Shown here piece by piece: positions 9,389-17,021 of a DNA stretch of 64,000 bases (its first letter is position 1; each line of letters begins with the position of its first letter). The position numbers and the translations under genes are program-made. The stretch comes from Streptomyces sp. KL109B (GTDB taxonomy: Bacteria > Actinomycetota > Actinomycetes > Streptomycetales > Streptomycetaceae), in assembly GCF_030766935.1 (NCBI RefSeq), contig NZ_JASERL010000002.1:992001-1056000 (forward strand), written 5' to 3'. The notes beneath the pieces were generated by a model. That model had not been told where the DNA came from. It saw only the letters and a list, made by a program, of their open reading frames with translations, and did not search any database.

Positions 9389-10632
9389 TCCCCCGGACCG
9401 GACCGCAGGCGCCCCCGCGCGGGGGCGCCGCGGCGGGCGCCCGGCTGGGGGCGCTGCTGTTCGTACTCGCGGGGAACATGCTGATCGACGCGCTGGAGGT
9501 GTCGGTCGTCCTGCCCGCGCTGCCCGCCACCGCCGAGGGGCTCGGGCTGTCCCTGAACGAGGTGCAGTGGGTGATGAGCGGCTTCGCGCTCGGCTTCGCG
9601 GCGCTGCTGCTCATCGGCCCGCGGCTGACCGCCCGGTTCGGCCGCCGCCGCGTCTACCTCGCGGCGCTGGTGGTGTTCGTGCTCGCCTCCCTGGCCGGCG
9701 GGGCGACCGACAGCGGGGCGCTGCTCGTCGCGACCCGCGTGGTCAAGGGCGGCTGCGCCGCCCTCACCGCCCCCGTCGGTCTTGCCATCATCGCCACCGT
9801 CTTCCCCGACGGGCCGCGCCAGCGGCGCGCCGTGTCCGTCTACTCGCTCTTCGGCGCCGCCGGGTTCACCGTCGGGCTGCTGCTCTCCGGGCTGCTCACC
9901 GCGTTCAGCTGGCGCCTGACCCTGCTCGCCCCGGCCGCCGCCGCACTGGTGCTGCTGCCGTTCGCCTGGCGGCTCGTCCCGGAGCAGAGCGGGGAGCAGA
10001 GCGGGGAGCAGAGGCACCCTGTCGTGCCGCGTGCGCTGCTGGGCCACCGCCCGCTGCTGCGCGCGGCCGCCGGTGCGGCCTCGCTCAACGGCTCCCACCT
10101 GGCCCTGCTCCTGACGGCGGTCTTCACCCTTCGTACGGAGCGGGGCTGGCCGCCCTGGCTGACCGCCGTGGCCTTCCTGCCCGCCTGTGTTCCCCTCGTG
10201 GGCGCGGCGCTGTTCTCCGGCCGCATGGTCGAACGCTTCGGCACCGCACGGCTGGTGGCGCTCGGCGCCCTCGCCTCGGTCCTCGGCTACGGCTGGCAGC
10301 TGGCCGGGCCAGGACCCGGCGCGTACGCCACGGGGCTGCTGCCCACGCTGCTGCTGACCGGGACCGCCTTCGTGCTGGCCTTCGGCGCGCTCAACATGCA
10401 GGCCACCGCCGGGATTCCGGCGGCGGACCGCGGCCTGGCCGTCCCGCTCTACCAGACCGGTGTCCAGCTGGGCGCGGTGGTCGCCCTCACCGCCACGGCC
10501 GCGCTGCTGAGCAGCGCTGCGGGCACCGTCCCCGCGCTGGCCTTCATCACGGCCGCCGGAGCGTTCGGCCTCGTCGCCGCGCTCGCCGGCCTGGCGGACC
10601 GGACGTCCACGGATGCCGCAGCCGTCCGCTGA
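9385..10632 (+). CDS. MFS transporter, probable product exporter
   Basis: A 415-residue membrane protein with about 12 hydrophobic segments. It has the MFS inter-TM2/3 loop signature 'GPRLTARFGRRRVY' near residue 80, and carries a charged, repeated 'EQSGEQSGEQ' stretch in the central cytoplasmic loop. It begins with a GTG overlapping the stop of the fused oxygenase/reductase (GTGA), placing it in the PKS operon. Export of, and self-resistance to, the glycosylated polyketide is the likely role. Its 3' end overlaps the region upstream of the carboxylase start. Confidence 0.85.
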   Translation: MIPRTGPQAPPRGGAAAGARLGALLFVLAGNMLIDALEVSVVLPALPATAEGLGLSLNEVQWVMSGFALGFAALLLIGPRLTARFGRRRVYLAALVVFVLASLAGGATDSGALLVATRVVKGGCAALTAPVGLAIIATVFPDGPRQRRAVSVYSLFGAAGFTVGLLLSGLLTAFSWRLTLLAPAAAALVLLPFAWRLVPEQSGEQSGEQRHPVVPRALLGHRPLLRAAAGAASLNGSHLALLLTAVFTLRTERGWPPWLTAVAFLPACVPLVGAALFSGRMVERFGTARLVALGALASVLGYGWQLAGPGPGAYATGLLPTLLLTGTAFVLAFGALNMQATAGIPAADRGLAVPLYQTGVQLGAVVALTATAALLSSAAGTVPALAFITAAGAFGLVAALAGLADRTSTDAAAVR

Positions 10633-10696
10633 CCCGGTCACCCCGATTGATCCGATCGCCCCGATTCCGCACAGCCGAGAGGGAGTTGAACCAGGC

Positions 10697-12268
10697 ATGC
10701 TGACTACGGACGCGCCCACCGGCGCCGCCGAACGGCTCACCGAGCTGGCCGAACGCAAACGGGAGGCCCATCAGGGCCCGGACCCCCGCGCCACCGAGCG
10801 GCAGCACGCGAAGGGCAAGCTGACCGCGCGCGAGCGCATCGAACTCCTCATGGACAAGGGGAGCTTCACCGAGGTGGAGCCGATGCGGCGGCACCGCGCC
10901 ACCGGCTTCGGCCTCGAGCACAAGCGTCCTTTCACCGACGGGGTGGTCACCGGCTGGGGCACGGTCGAGGGCCGGACGGTCTTCGTGTACGCCCACGACT
11001 TCCGCATCTTCGGCGGCGCCCTCGGCGAGGCGCATGCGCAGAAGATCCACAAGCTGATGGACATGGCCCTGGCGGCCGGCGCCCCGCTGGTTTCGCTCAA
11101 CGACGGTGCGGGCGCCCGCATTCAGGAGGGGGTGGCGGCGCTCGCCGGGTACGGCGGGATCTTCCGCCGCAACACCCGGGCCTCCGGGGTGATCCCGCAG
11201 ATCAGCGTCATGCTCGGCCCGTGCGCCGGCGGCGCGGCGTACTCGCCGGCGCTGACGGACTTCGTCTTCGCGGTGCGCGGCAGCTCGCAGATGTTCATCA
11301 CCGGGCCCGACGTCGTGGAGACGGTGACCGGCGAGAAGGTCTCGCTGGACGGCCTCGGCGGCGCCGATGTGCACGGGGCGACGTCCGGGGTGGCGCACTT
11401 CGTCCACGACGACGAGGAGTCCTGCCTCGCCGACGTCCGGTATCTGCTCTCCCTGCTGCCGCTGAACAACCGGGACCTCCCGCCGGCCGAGCGCGGCGAG
11501 GACCCCGTCGACCGCGAGGGCACGGCGCTGCTGGACCTGGTGCCCGCGGACGGCAACCGCAGCTACGACGTCACCGCGGTGATCGCGGAGCTGGTCGACG
11601 ACGGCGAGTACCTGGAGGTGCACGCGGACTGGGCGCGCAACCTGGTGTGCGCGTTCGCCCGCGTCGACGGGCAGGCGGTGGGCATCGTCGCCAACCAGCC
11701 GGCCGTCCTCGCGGGGGTCGTCGACATCCACGCGAGCGAAAAGGGCGCGCGGTTCGTGCAGTTCTGCGACGCCTTCAACATCCCCCTGGTGACCCTGGTG
11801 GACGTGCCCGGCTTCCTGCCCGGCGTCAGCCAGGAGCACGAGGGCATCATCCGGCGTGGGGCGAAGCTGCTGTACGCGTACTGCAATGCCACCGTGCCGC
11901 GTATCTCGGTCGTGCTGCGGAAGGCCTATGGCGGGGCGTACATCGTCATGGACTCGCAGTCCATCGGGGCCGACCTGGCGTATGCCTGGCCCACCAACGA
12001 GATCGCCGTGATGGGCGCCGAGGGCGCGGCGAACGTCATCTTCCGCCGCGAGATCGCCGCGGCGGCGGACCCCGAAGAGGCGCGCCTGGCCCGCGTCAAG
12101 GAGTACAAGGCCGAGCTGATGCACCCGTATTACGCGGCCGAGCGCGGCCTCGTCGAGGACGTCATCGACCCCCGGGAGACCCGGGAGGTGCTGGCCCGCT
12201 CGCTGGCGATGCTCCGCTCGAAACACGCCGACCTGCCGCGCCGCAAGCACGGCAACCCGCCGCAGTGA
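10697..12268 (+). CDS. acyl-CoA carboxylase beta subunit (carboxyltransferase)
   Basis: A 523-residue carboxyltransferase of the actinobacterial AccB/PccB type. It contains the two crotonase-like halves, with oxyanion-hole glycines in 'GPCAGGAAYSPAL' near residue 175 and 'KAYGGAYIVM' near 415. It transfers carboxylate from biotin to acetyl- or propionyl-CoA. In this cluster it would raise malonyl-CoA supply, as the LanP/UrdP-type genes do. I set the start at ATG 10697, before the conserved 'ERLTELAERK' segment and after GAGGGAG; an ATG at 10613 lies inside the MFS gene and adds a low-complexity leader. The biotinylated alpha subunit is not encoded nearby. Confidence 0.92.
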   Translation: MLTTDAPTGAAERLTELAERKREAHQGPDPRATERQHAKGKLTARERIELLMDKGSFTEVEPMRRHRATGFGLEHKRPFTDGVVTGWGTVEGRTVFVYAHDFRIFGGALGEAHAQKIHKLMDMALAAGAPLVSLNDGAGARIQEGVAALAGYGGIFRRNTRASGVIPQISVMLGPCAGGAAYSPALTDFVFAVRGSSQMFITGPDVVETVTGEKVSLDGLGGADVHGATSGVAHFVHDDEESCLADVRYLLSLLPLNNRDLPPAERGEDPVDREGTALLDLVPADGNRSYDVTAVIAELVDDGEYLEVHADWARNLVCAFARVDGQAVGIVANQPAVLAGVVDIHASEKGARFVQFCDAFNIPLVTLVDVPGFLPGVSQEHEGIIRRGAKLLYAYCNATVPRISVVLRKAYGGAYIVMDSQSIGADLAYAWPTNEIAVMGAEGAANVIFRREIAAAADPEEARLARVKEYKAELMHPYYAAERGLVEDVIDPRETREVLARSLAMLRSKHADLPRRKHGNPPQ

Positions 12269-12489
12269 CGGGCCCGGTGGGCGAGCCGACGCCCCTGCTG
12301 CGGGTGGTGCGCGGCCGTCCGGACGCGGAGGAGCTGGCCGCGCTCACGGCGGTGCTGCTGTCGGCGGCGGCCCCCGGCGCCGAACCCGACGACATCTCCC
12401 GCAGGGAGCGCGCCGTGGCCCGCTGGTCGCGCCTGGAGCGCGCCCCTGGCTTCAGCGGCGCCCGCAGCTGGCAGGACGAACCCGGCTGA
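12265..12489 (+). CDS. acyl-CoA carboxylase epsilon subunit
   Basis: A 74-residue protein whose GTG start overlaps the beta-subunit stop. It has the short AccE pattern: a beta hairpin 'LLRVVRGRPDAEELAAL' followed by a helix, then a Trp-containing tail (ARWSRLERAP...SW). Epsilon subunits stimulate actinobacterial acyl-CoA carboxylase complexes. It is the last gene of the PKS operon. Confidence 0.85.
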   Translation: MTGPVGEPTPLLRVVRGRPDAEELAALTAVLLSAAAPGAEPDDISRRERAVARWSRLERAPGFSGARSWQDEPG

Positions 12490-12534
12490 GCCCGCCGCAG
12501 GAGAGCGGACCGGCCACCGTGGCGACGTGGAATA

Positions 12535-12557
12535 CAAGCCTTCGTTAACTGCCTTGC
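12535..12557 (+). promoter_or_regulatory. 23-bp conserved box, copy 1 (upstream of FMN reductase)
   Basis: This AT-richer element begins CAAG, has a central GTTAA, and ends TGCCTTGC. It matches the element at 18993-19015 at 20 of 23 positions. It lies 103 bp before the start of the FMN reductase gene; copy 2 lies 90 bp before a glycosyltransferase start. The conservation and similar distances suggest an operator or activator site of a cluster regulator that is not encoded in this window. It contains two GNCTT half-sites 13 bp apart. Confidence 0.6.
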
Positions 12558-12659
12558 CCGGGGCCATCGCGATCACCAACAGTGGAAACCAGGTGAATTC
12601 GCCCTGGTCGTCCCAGTACCGCGAGTCACCTTCAGCACCCCAGATTCAGGAGGATCCCC

Positions 12660-13259
12660 ATGTCCGGAGAGCCCATCCGCGTCGCAGTGATCACCGGCAG
12701 CACCCGGGACGGCCGGTTCGGTCCGACCGTGGCCGATTGGTTCGCGGACCAGGCGCGGCAGCACGGCGGCGTGGCCGTCGAGGCGATCGACCTCGCGGAC
12801 TACCCGCTGCCCACCGTCCTGCCCGACATCGCGGTCGGTGCGGAGCCGCCCGCCGCCACCCAGAAGGTCCTCGACGCGCTCGCCGCCAGGCTCTCCGCGG
12901 CCGATGCCTTTGCCGTCGTCACCCCCGAGTACAACCACTCGGTGCCGGCGTCGCTGAAGAACGTCATCGACTGGTACCTCGACGAGTGGAAGGCCAAGCC
13001 GGTCGGACTGATCTCGTACGGCGGCATGGGCGGCGGCCTGCGGGCGTCCGAGCACCTCCGCCAGATCTTCGCCGAGGTACACGCGGTCACGGTGCGCGAC
13101 ATGATCAGCTTCCACAACGCCTGGAACGCCTTCGAGCAGGGCGGGAAGCGGGTGTGCCCCGAGGGCAGCGACGCCGCGGCGAAGGGCCTGCTCGACCAGC
13201 TGGTCTGGTTCGGCCGCGCGCTGCGCGACGCGCGGGAGAAGGTCCCGTACCAGGGCTGA
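12660..13259 (+). CDS. NADPH-dependent FMN reductase family protein
   Basis: A 199-residue flavodoxin-fold reductase. The phosphate-binding loop GSTRDGR is at residues 13-19 and the family 'TPEYNHSVPASLKNVIDW' signature lies near residue 90. Such enzymes give reduced flavin or reduce quinones. Here a supply of reduced FMN to the ABM-domain or other oxygenases, or quinone reduction of the polyketide, is plausible. AGGAGG stands before the ATG. It seems to be a single-gene transcription unit: the conserved box lies upstream and a strong hairpin follows at 13286-13328. Confidence 0.9.
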   Translation: MSGEPIRVAVITGSTRDGRFGPTVADWFADQARQHGGVAVEAIDLADYPLPTVLPDIAVGAEPPAATQKVLDALAARLSAADAFAVVTPEYNHSVPASLKNVIDWYLDEWKAKPVGLISYGGMGGGLRASEHLRQIFAEVHAVTVRDMISFHNAWNAFEQGGKRVCPEGSDAAAKGLLDQLVWFGRALRDAREKVPYQG

Positions 13260-13285
13260 ACCCACCAACTGCCGCACCACCCCTG

Positions 13286-13328
13286 AGCGGGCACGGACAC
13301 CGGGAAGCACTCCCGGGCCGTGCCCGCT
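13286..13328 (+). terminator. strong stem-loop after FMN reductase gene
   Basis: An 11-bp perfect stem (AGCGGGCACGG pairing with CCGTGCCCGCT) encloses a second hairpin (CCGGGA/TCCCGG). There is no T-run, as is common for streptomycete terminators. It lies 27 bp after the stop codon. Confidence 0.7.
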
Positions 13329-13351
13329 TCGCGTGCGGCCCGTAGCGAGAC

Positions 13352-13387
13352 GACCCAGCAGACCCAGAAGACCCAGAAGACCCAGAA
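13352..13387 (+). repeat. four 9-bp tandem repeats (GACCCAGMA)
   Basis: Four adjacent 9-bp units: one GACCCAGCA and three GACCCAGAA. The array ends 25 bp before the ATG of the NmrA-like gene, so it lies in the 5' untranslated region. Another 9-bp-unit array stands before the secreted-protein gene at 16925. Confidence 0.85.
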
Positions 13388-13412
13388 GCAAGCGAGCGAA
13401 GGAGAAGCCCGC

Positions 13413-14279
13413 ATGGATACGACACGACGCGTCCTGGTCACCGGCGCGACCGGGAACGTGGGCCCGCACGCGGTCGCCCAGTTGCTGCGGGCGGGGGTGC
13501 CGACCCGCGCGCTTCTGCTGCCGGACGACCCGCACGCCGACCGCGTCCCCGCTGCCGCGGAGGTCTGCCACGGCGACCTCGCGGATCCCGCCGGCCTCGA
13601 CGCCTGCCTGGAGGGGGTCGACGCGGTCTTCCTCATGTGGCCCTTCTTCACCCTGGACGTCGCCACGGTGCCCGCCGTGCTGGACAAGCTGCGCGAGCAC
13701 GACTGCCGGGTGGTGTTCGTGTCGTCCATCGGCGTGCACATCGGCCTGGAGCCCGTCGACAACAACTGCCACGCCTACCTGGAGCAGCAGATCGAGAAGG
13801 CCGGTCTCGAGTGGACCTTCCTGCAGACCACCGGATTCGACTGCAACGCCAGGCTCAGCTGGGCCGCGCAGCTCCAGGCGGGCGACGTCGTGCGGTCCCC
13901 GTACGGCGAGGCCGCCCGCACCCCCGTCCACGAGGCCGACGTCGCCGCCGTGGCCGTGCGCGCGCTGACCGAGGACGGACACGCGGGCAAGCGGTACGTG
14001 ACCACCGGGCCCCAGGCCCTGACGCAGATCGAGCAGCTGCGCATCATCGGCGAGGTCGCCGGGCGCGACCTGCGCTGGGAGGACGTGCCGGGGCACGCCG
14101 CCAGGGCGGCGATGGTCGAGGCCGGTTGGCCGGAGGCGTACGCCGCGGGCGCGCTGGACTACTTCGAGACGCTCGTGGACCAGCCGGAGACGCTCACCGA
14201 CCACGTCGCCGGCGTCCTCGGCCGCCCGCCACGCACCTTCCGGGAGTGGGCCGAAGAGCACGCCGGCGACTTCCGGTGA
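13413..14279 (+). CDS. NmrA-like atypical short-chain reductase
   Basis: A 288-residue NAD(P)-binding protein. The GATGNVG dinucleotide loop is at residues 11-17. The fold is that of NmrA/YtfG-like atypical SDRs ('VFVSSIGVHIG', 'LQTTGFDCN', C-terminal 'VLGRPPRTFREWAEEHA'). Family members with an intact glycine motif can act as quinone or ketone reductases, and NmrA-like genes occur as tailoring reductases in some angucycline clusters. The ATG at 13413 has GAAGGAG upstream; an earlier in-frame start at 13320 would translate through the tandem repeats and is less likely. First gene of a four-gene unit ending at 16916. Confidence 0.85.
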   Translation: MDTTRRVLVTGATGNVGPHAVAQLLRAGVPTRALLLPDDPHADRVPAAAEVCHGDLADPAGLDACLEGVDAVFLMWPFFTLDVATVPAVLDKLREHDCRVVFVSSIGVHIGLEPVDNNCHAYLEQQIEKAGLEWTFLQTTGFDCNARLSWAAQLQAGDVVRSPYGEAARTPVHEADVAAVAVRALTEDGHAGKRYVTTGPQALTQIEQLRIIGEVAGRDLRWEDVPGHAARAAMVEAGWPEAYAAGALDYFETLVDQPETLTDHVAGVLGRPPRTFREWAEEHAGDFR

Positions 14280-14302
14280 CCGGGCGGCACAGGGAGTACG
14301 CC

Positions 14303-14995
14303 ATGACGCAGCACGCACCGCGGCCGGCGGACGGCGCCGGACCGCCGACACCCGGATACGTCACCTTCTCCACCCTGCGGGCCGACGACCGCACCGCGGC
14401 GGCCGAACTGGCGCGCGCGCTCGCACACGAGACGCGGCGGTGGCTGCGGCATCGCGAGGGGTTCGTATCGGCCCGGATCCACACCGGCGTGGACACGGCC
14501 GCCGCCGTCGTCGTCCGCGAGGAGTGGCGGTCGCGGGCGTCCCACCGCGCGGCCGGGGAGGACGCCGCGGGCGCGGCGCTGCGCGCTCTGCTCACCGGCC
14601 CAGGCGTACGGGAGACCAGCGTGTTCGGCGGCGTACCGGAGGAGGGCATCGCGGGCCCGTACCCGAGCGCCCCGCCGGGGCTCGTCTGCGTCGCCACGCG
14701 CCACCTCGGCTCGCCCACGAACGCCCGGCGCCTGGCCGGGCTGCTGCGCGAAGGCGACTGGAAGCGGCACTTCCCCGGCTTCATCTCGGCCACGCCCTAC
14801 ATCGGCGACGAAGGCACCTACGTCAACTACCCGCAGTGGACGGACGCGGCCGCCTTCGACGCCTACATGAGAGACCCCCGCAACGCGGCGGGTCAGCCGG
14901 GCATCGCCGAGCTGGAGGTGGCACCGCCCGAGATCGTGATGTGCACCGTCCTTGACGAGGTCATCGCCAGAACACCGACGCGAGGTACGAAATGA
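14303..14995 (+). CDS. tandem ABM-domain (antibiotic biosynthesis monooxygenase) protein
   Basis: A 230-residue protein with two dimeric alpha+beta barrel (ABM-like) halves, about 12-110 and 118-225. The first has 'LRHREGFVSARIHTG' and the second 'WKRHFPGFISATPYIG', each with the HxGF-type pattern of the ABM fold. Single-domain ABM proteins such as ActVA-Orf6 oxidise anthrones to quinones without cofactor; the tandem form would be an internal pseudo-dimer. It sits between the NmrA-like reductase and a methyltransferase, whose ATG overlaps its stop, so a tailoring oxidation is likely. Confidence 0.75.
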   Translation: MTQHAPRPADGAGPPTPGYVTFSTLRADDRTAAAELARALAHETRRWLRHREGFVSARIHTGVDTAAAVVVREEWRSRASHRAAGEDAAGAALRALLTGPGVRETSVFGGVPEEGIAGPYPSAPPGLVCVATRHLGSPTNARRLAGLLREGDWKRHFPGFISATPYIGDEGTYVNYPQWTDAAAFDAYMRDPRNAAGQPGIAELEVAPPEIVMCTVLDEVIARTPTRGTK

Positions 14996-15786
14996 CGTCA
15001 ACGTCAGGTACGAGCACCGGCTCGCTGACGCGGGGGCAGCTGTCCCCGCTCGATCAACTTCGGCTCTTCGAGCGCAAATACGACCCGACGACCCGGTCCG
15101 TCATCGATTCCCTTTCGCCTCGGCCGACCTGGCGCTGCCTCGAACTCGGGGCAGGCGCCGGCTCGATGGCCCGCTGGCTGGCCGAACGCGCCACCAGCGG
15201 CAGCGTCCTGGCGGTCGACACCGATCCGCGGCACCTGACCGGCTCCGACGCCCCGAACCTGACGGTGCGCGAGGCCGACATCACCGAGGCGGAGTTCGGC
15301 GACGCCGCGTACGACCTCGTCCTGGCCCGCGCCGTCCTGGAACACCTCGACCGGCCGCAGGAGATGCTCGACCGGGCCGTGCGATGGCTGGCGCCCGGGG
15401 GCCGGCTCGTCGTGCAGGACTTCTACTACCTGCCGAGCGAGCACGCGGCCTCCCCCGTGACCAGGGCGCTGGTCGCCGGCTATGTGCGGCGCATGCAGGA
15501 GCAGGGCGCCGATCTCAGCTGGGGCCGGCACCTGCCCGCGGCGCTGGGGCGCGCCGGGCTCACCGGAATCGGCTCCTCGGTGACGCCCGCGGGGCCGGGC
15601 CAGTCGCCCGCCGACGACGAACTGATCGGCACCCGGATGCGGCAGGAAGGCCACACGCTCGTGAACAGCGGTCTGGTGACCAGGGAAGAGCTCACCGTGT
15701 TCCTCGACGCGCTCGGGACACCGCAGGGGCGGGACATGACGACCCTGCTCGTCTCCGCCTGGGGCCGCCGGCCGGAGGAGTCATGA
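14992..15786 (+). CDS. class I SAM-dependent methyltransferase
   Basis: A 264-residue Rossmann methyltransferase. Motif I is 'CLELGAGAGSMARWL' (about residues 43-57), and motif II/III 'LVLARAVLEHL' lies near 105. It overlaps the ABM gene by 4 nt and the glycosyltransferase by 4 nt, so it is in one operon with both. It could methylate the aglycone or the sugar, including the amino group expected from the SpnR-like aminotransferase. The sequence alone does not settle N-, O- or C-methylation. Confidence 0.85.
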   Translation: MTSTSGTSTGSLTRGQLSPLDQLRLFERKYDPTTRSVIDSLSPRPTWRCLELGAGAGSMARWLAERATSGSVLAVDTDPRHLTGSDAPNLTVREADITEAEFGDAAYDLVLARAVLEHLDRPQEMLDRAVRWLAPGGRLVVQDFYYLPSEHAASPVTRALVAGYVRRMQEQGADLSWGRHLPAALGRAGLTGIGSSVTPAGPGQSPADDELIGTRMRQEGHTLVNSGLVTREELTVFLDALGTPQGRDMTTLLVSAWGRRPEES

Positions 15787-16916
15787 AGGTCCTGTTCGTC
15801 GGCGGCGGCAGCCCCGCCACCATATTCGGGCTCGTCCCCTTCGCCACCGCCGTGCGCAACGCGGGCCACCAGGTCTTCATGGCGGCACCCAAGGGGATGG
15901 CTTCGGTGATCTCCGGCAGTGGACTGCCCGCGCTGACCGTCACCCCGCACGACTTCTGGCACTACCTGGGGCGGGACAGGGCGGGCAACCCCACGACGGT
16001 GCCGACGGAGCACCGGCCGCTGATGGAGTACACGGGCTCCTGGTTCGCCCAGGTCTCCGCCGTCGCGTACGCCGAACTCAAGGACGTCACCGCGCGGTGG
16101 CGCCCGGACGTCGTGGTCGGCGGCACGATGTGCTACGCCGCTCCCCTGACCGCGGCCCGCCTGGGCGTGCCCCACGTCCTTCAGGCCTGGGACGCCAGCG
16201 AGTGGGAGTGGACCGACGAGGGCGCACGCCGCACGCTCCGGCCCGAGCTGGACGAGCTGGGTCTCGACGACATTCCCGCGCCCCGGCTGCGCATCGAGGT
16301 GACGCCGCCCAGCATGGCCGTCCCCCGCCCCGGCGACGTGCGGCTCATGCGCTGGACCCCCGGCAACCTGCAGCGCGATCTGGAGCCTTGGATGTACGCC
16401 CGGCCGGACCGGCCGCGCATCTGCCTGACGGCGGGCAGCCGCGCGAACAAGGAACACAGCCTGGAACGCCTGGTGTGGCTGGCCGAGCGGCTGCAACAGC
16501 TGGACGCCGAAGTGGTCGTCCCCGCCCCCGAGGAGCTGGCCGCGGAGCTCGGACGGCGGCTGCCCGCGGTGCGTACGGGCTGGATTCCGCTCGACGTACT
16601 CGCCCCCACCTGCGACGTGTTCGTGCACCACGCGGGCGGGGCCACCACCATGACGGCGCTGAACGCGGGCGTGCCCCAGCTGATCATTCCCGAGTCGGTG
16701 GGCTTCATGGCCCAGGCCAGGCTCCTGGAGAAGCTCGGCGCCGCGCTGGCCCGCAGTCCGCAGGAGGCCGACGACGCCGAGCTGGTACGGGCCTGCCGGC
16801 GGCTGATCGAGGACCCCGGCTACCGGCAGGGCGCCCAGGCGCTGAGCCGCGAGATCGCCCAACTGCCGCCGCCCGCCGAGTTCGTCGGCGAACTCGAAAG
16901 GCTCGCCGGCCGCTGA
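15783..16916 (+). CDS. glycosyltransferase, GT1 family (angucycline type)
   Basis: A 377-residue GT-B fold enzyme. The N-terminal domain opens with 'MKVLFVGGGSPATIFGLVP'. The C-terminal donor site has the 'HHAGGATTMTALNAGVPQLIIP' motif near residue 280. The opening and the 'MRWTPGNLQRDLEPWMY' segment resemble O-glycosyltransferases of urdamycin and landomycin clusters. It would transfer an NDP-deoxyhexose to the aglycone or to the first sugar. Last gene of the 13413-16916 unit; the next gene follows after an array of short repeats. Confidence 0.9.
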   Translation: MKVLFVGGGSPATIFGLVPFATAVRNAGHQVFMAAPKGMASVISGSGLPALTVTPHDFWHYLGRDRAGNPTTVPTEHRPLMEYTGSWFAQVSAVAYAELKDVTARWRPDVVVGGTMCYAAPLTAARLGVPHVLQAWDASEWEWTDEGARRTLRPELDELGLDDIPAPRLRIEVTPPSMAVPRPGDVRLMRWTPGNLQRDLEPWMYARPDRPRICLTAGSRANKEHSLERLVWLAERLQQLDAEVVVPAPEELAAELGRRLPAVRTGWIPLDVLAPTCDVFVHHAGGATTMTALNAGVPQLIIPESVGFMAQARLLEKLGAALARSPQEADDAELVRACRRLIEDPGYRQGAQALSREIAQLPPPAEFVGELERLAGR

Positions 16917-16924
16917 AGCGGGTG

Positions 16925-16978
16925 CGGCACCCCAGGCACCCCAGGCATCCCTGGCATCCCCGGCATCCCAGGCACCCC
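16925..16978. repeat. six 9-bp tandem repeats (NGGCAYCCC); G-rich on the minus strand
   Basis: Six consecutive units of the form NGGCAYCCC lie directly after the glycosyltransferase stop. On the minus strand this gives six runs of three or four G separated by 5-6 nt, which meets the usual G-quadruplex pattern. Because it follows one gene and precedes the next, it could affect transcription termination or mRNA structure. It is not part of a supported reading frame. Confidence 0.85.
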
Positions 16979-16982
16979 TGAC

Positions 16983-17014
16983 ACAACTGGACAACTGGAC
17001 AACTGGACAACTGG
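16983..17014 (+). repeat. four 8-bp tandem repeats (ACAACTGG)
   Basis: Four perfect copies of ACAACTGG lie end to end, finishing 7 bp before the ATG of the secreted-protein gene. The last copy supplies the GGAG that would serve as its ribosome binding site, so copy-number change would shift upstream leader length but leave the start intact. Confidence 0.9.
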
Positions 17015-17021
17015 AGAAGAC

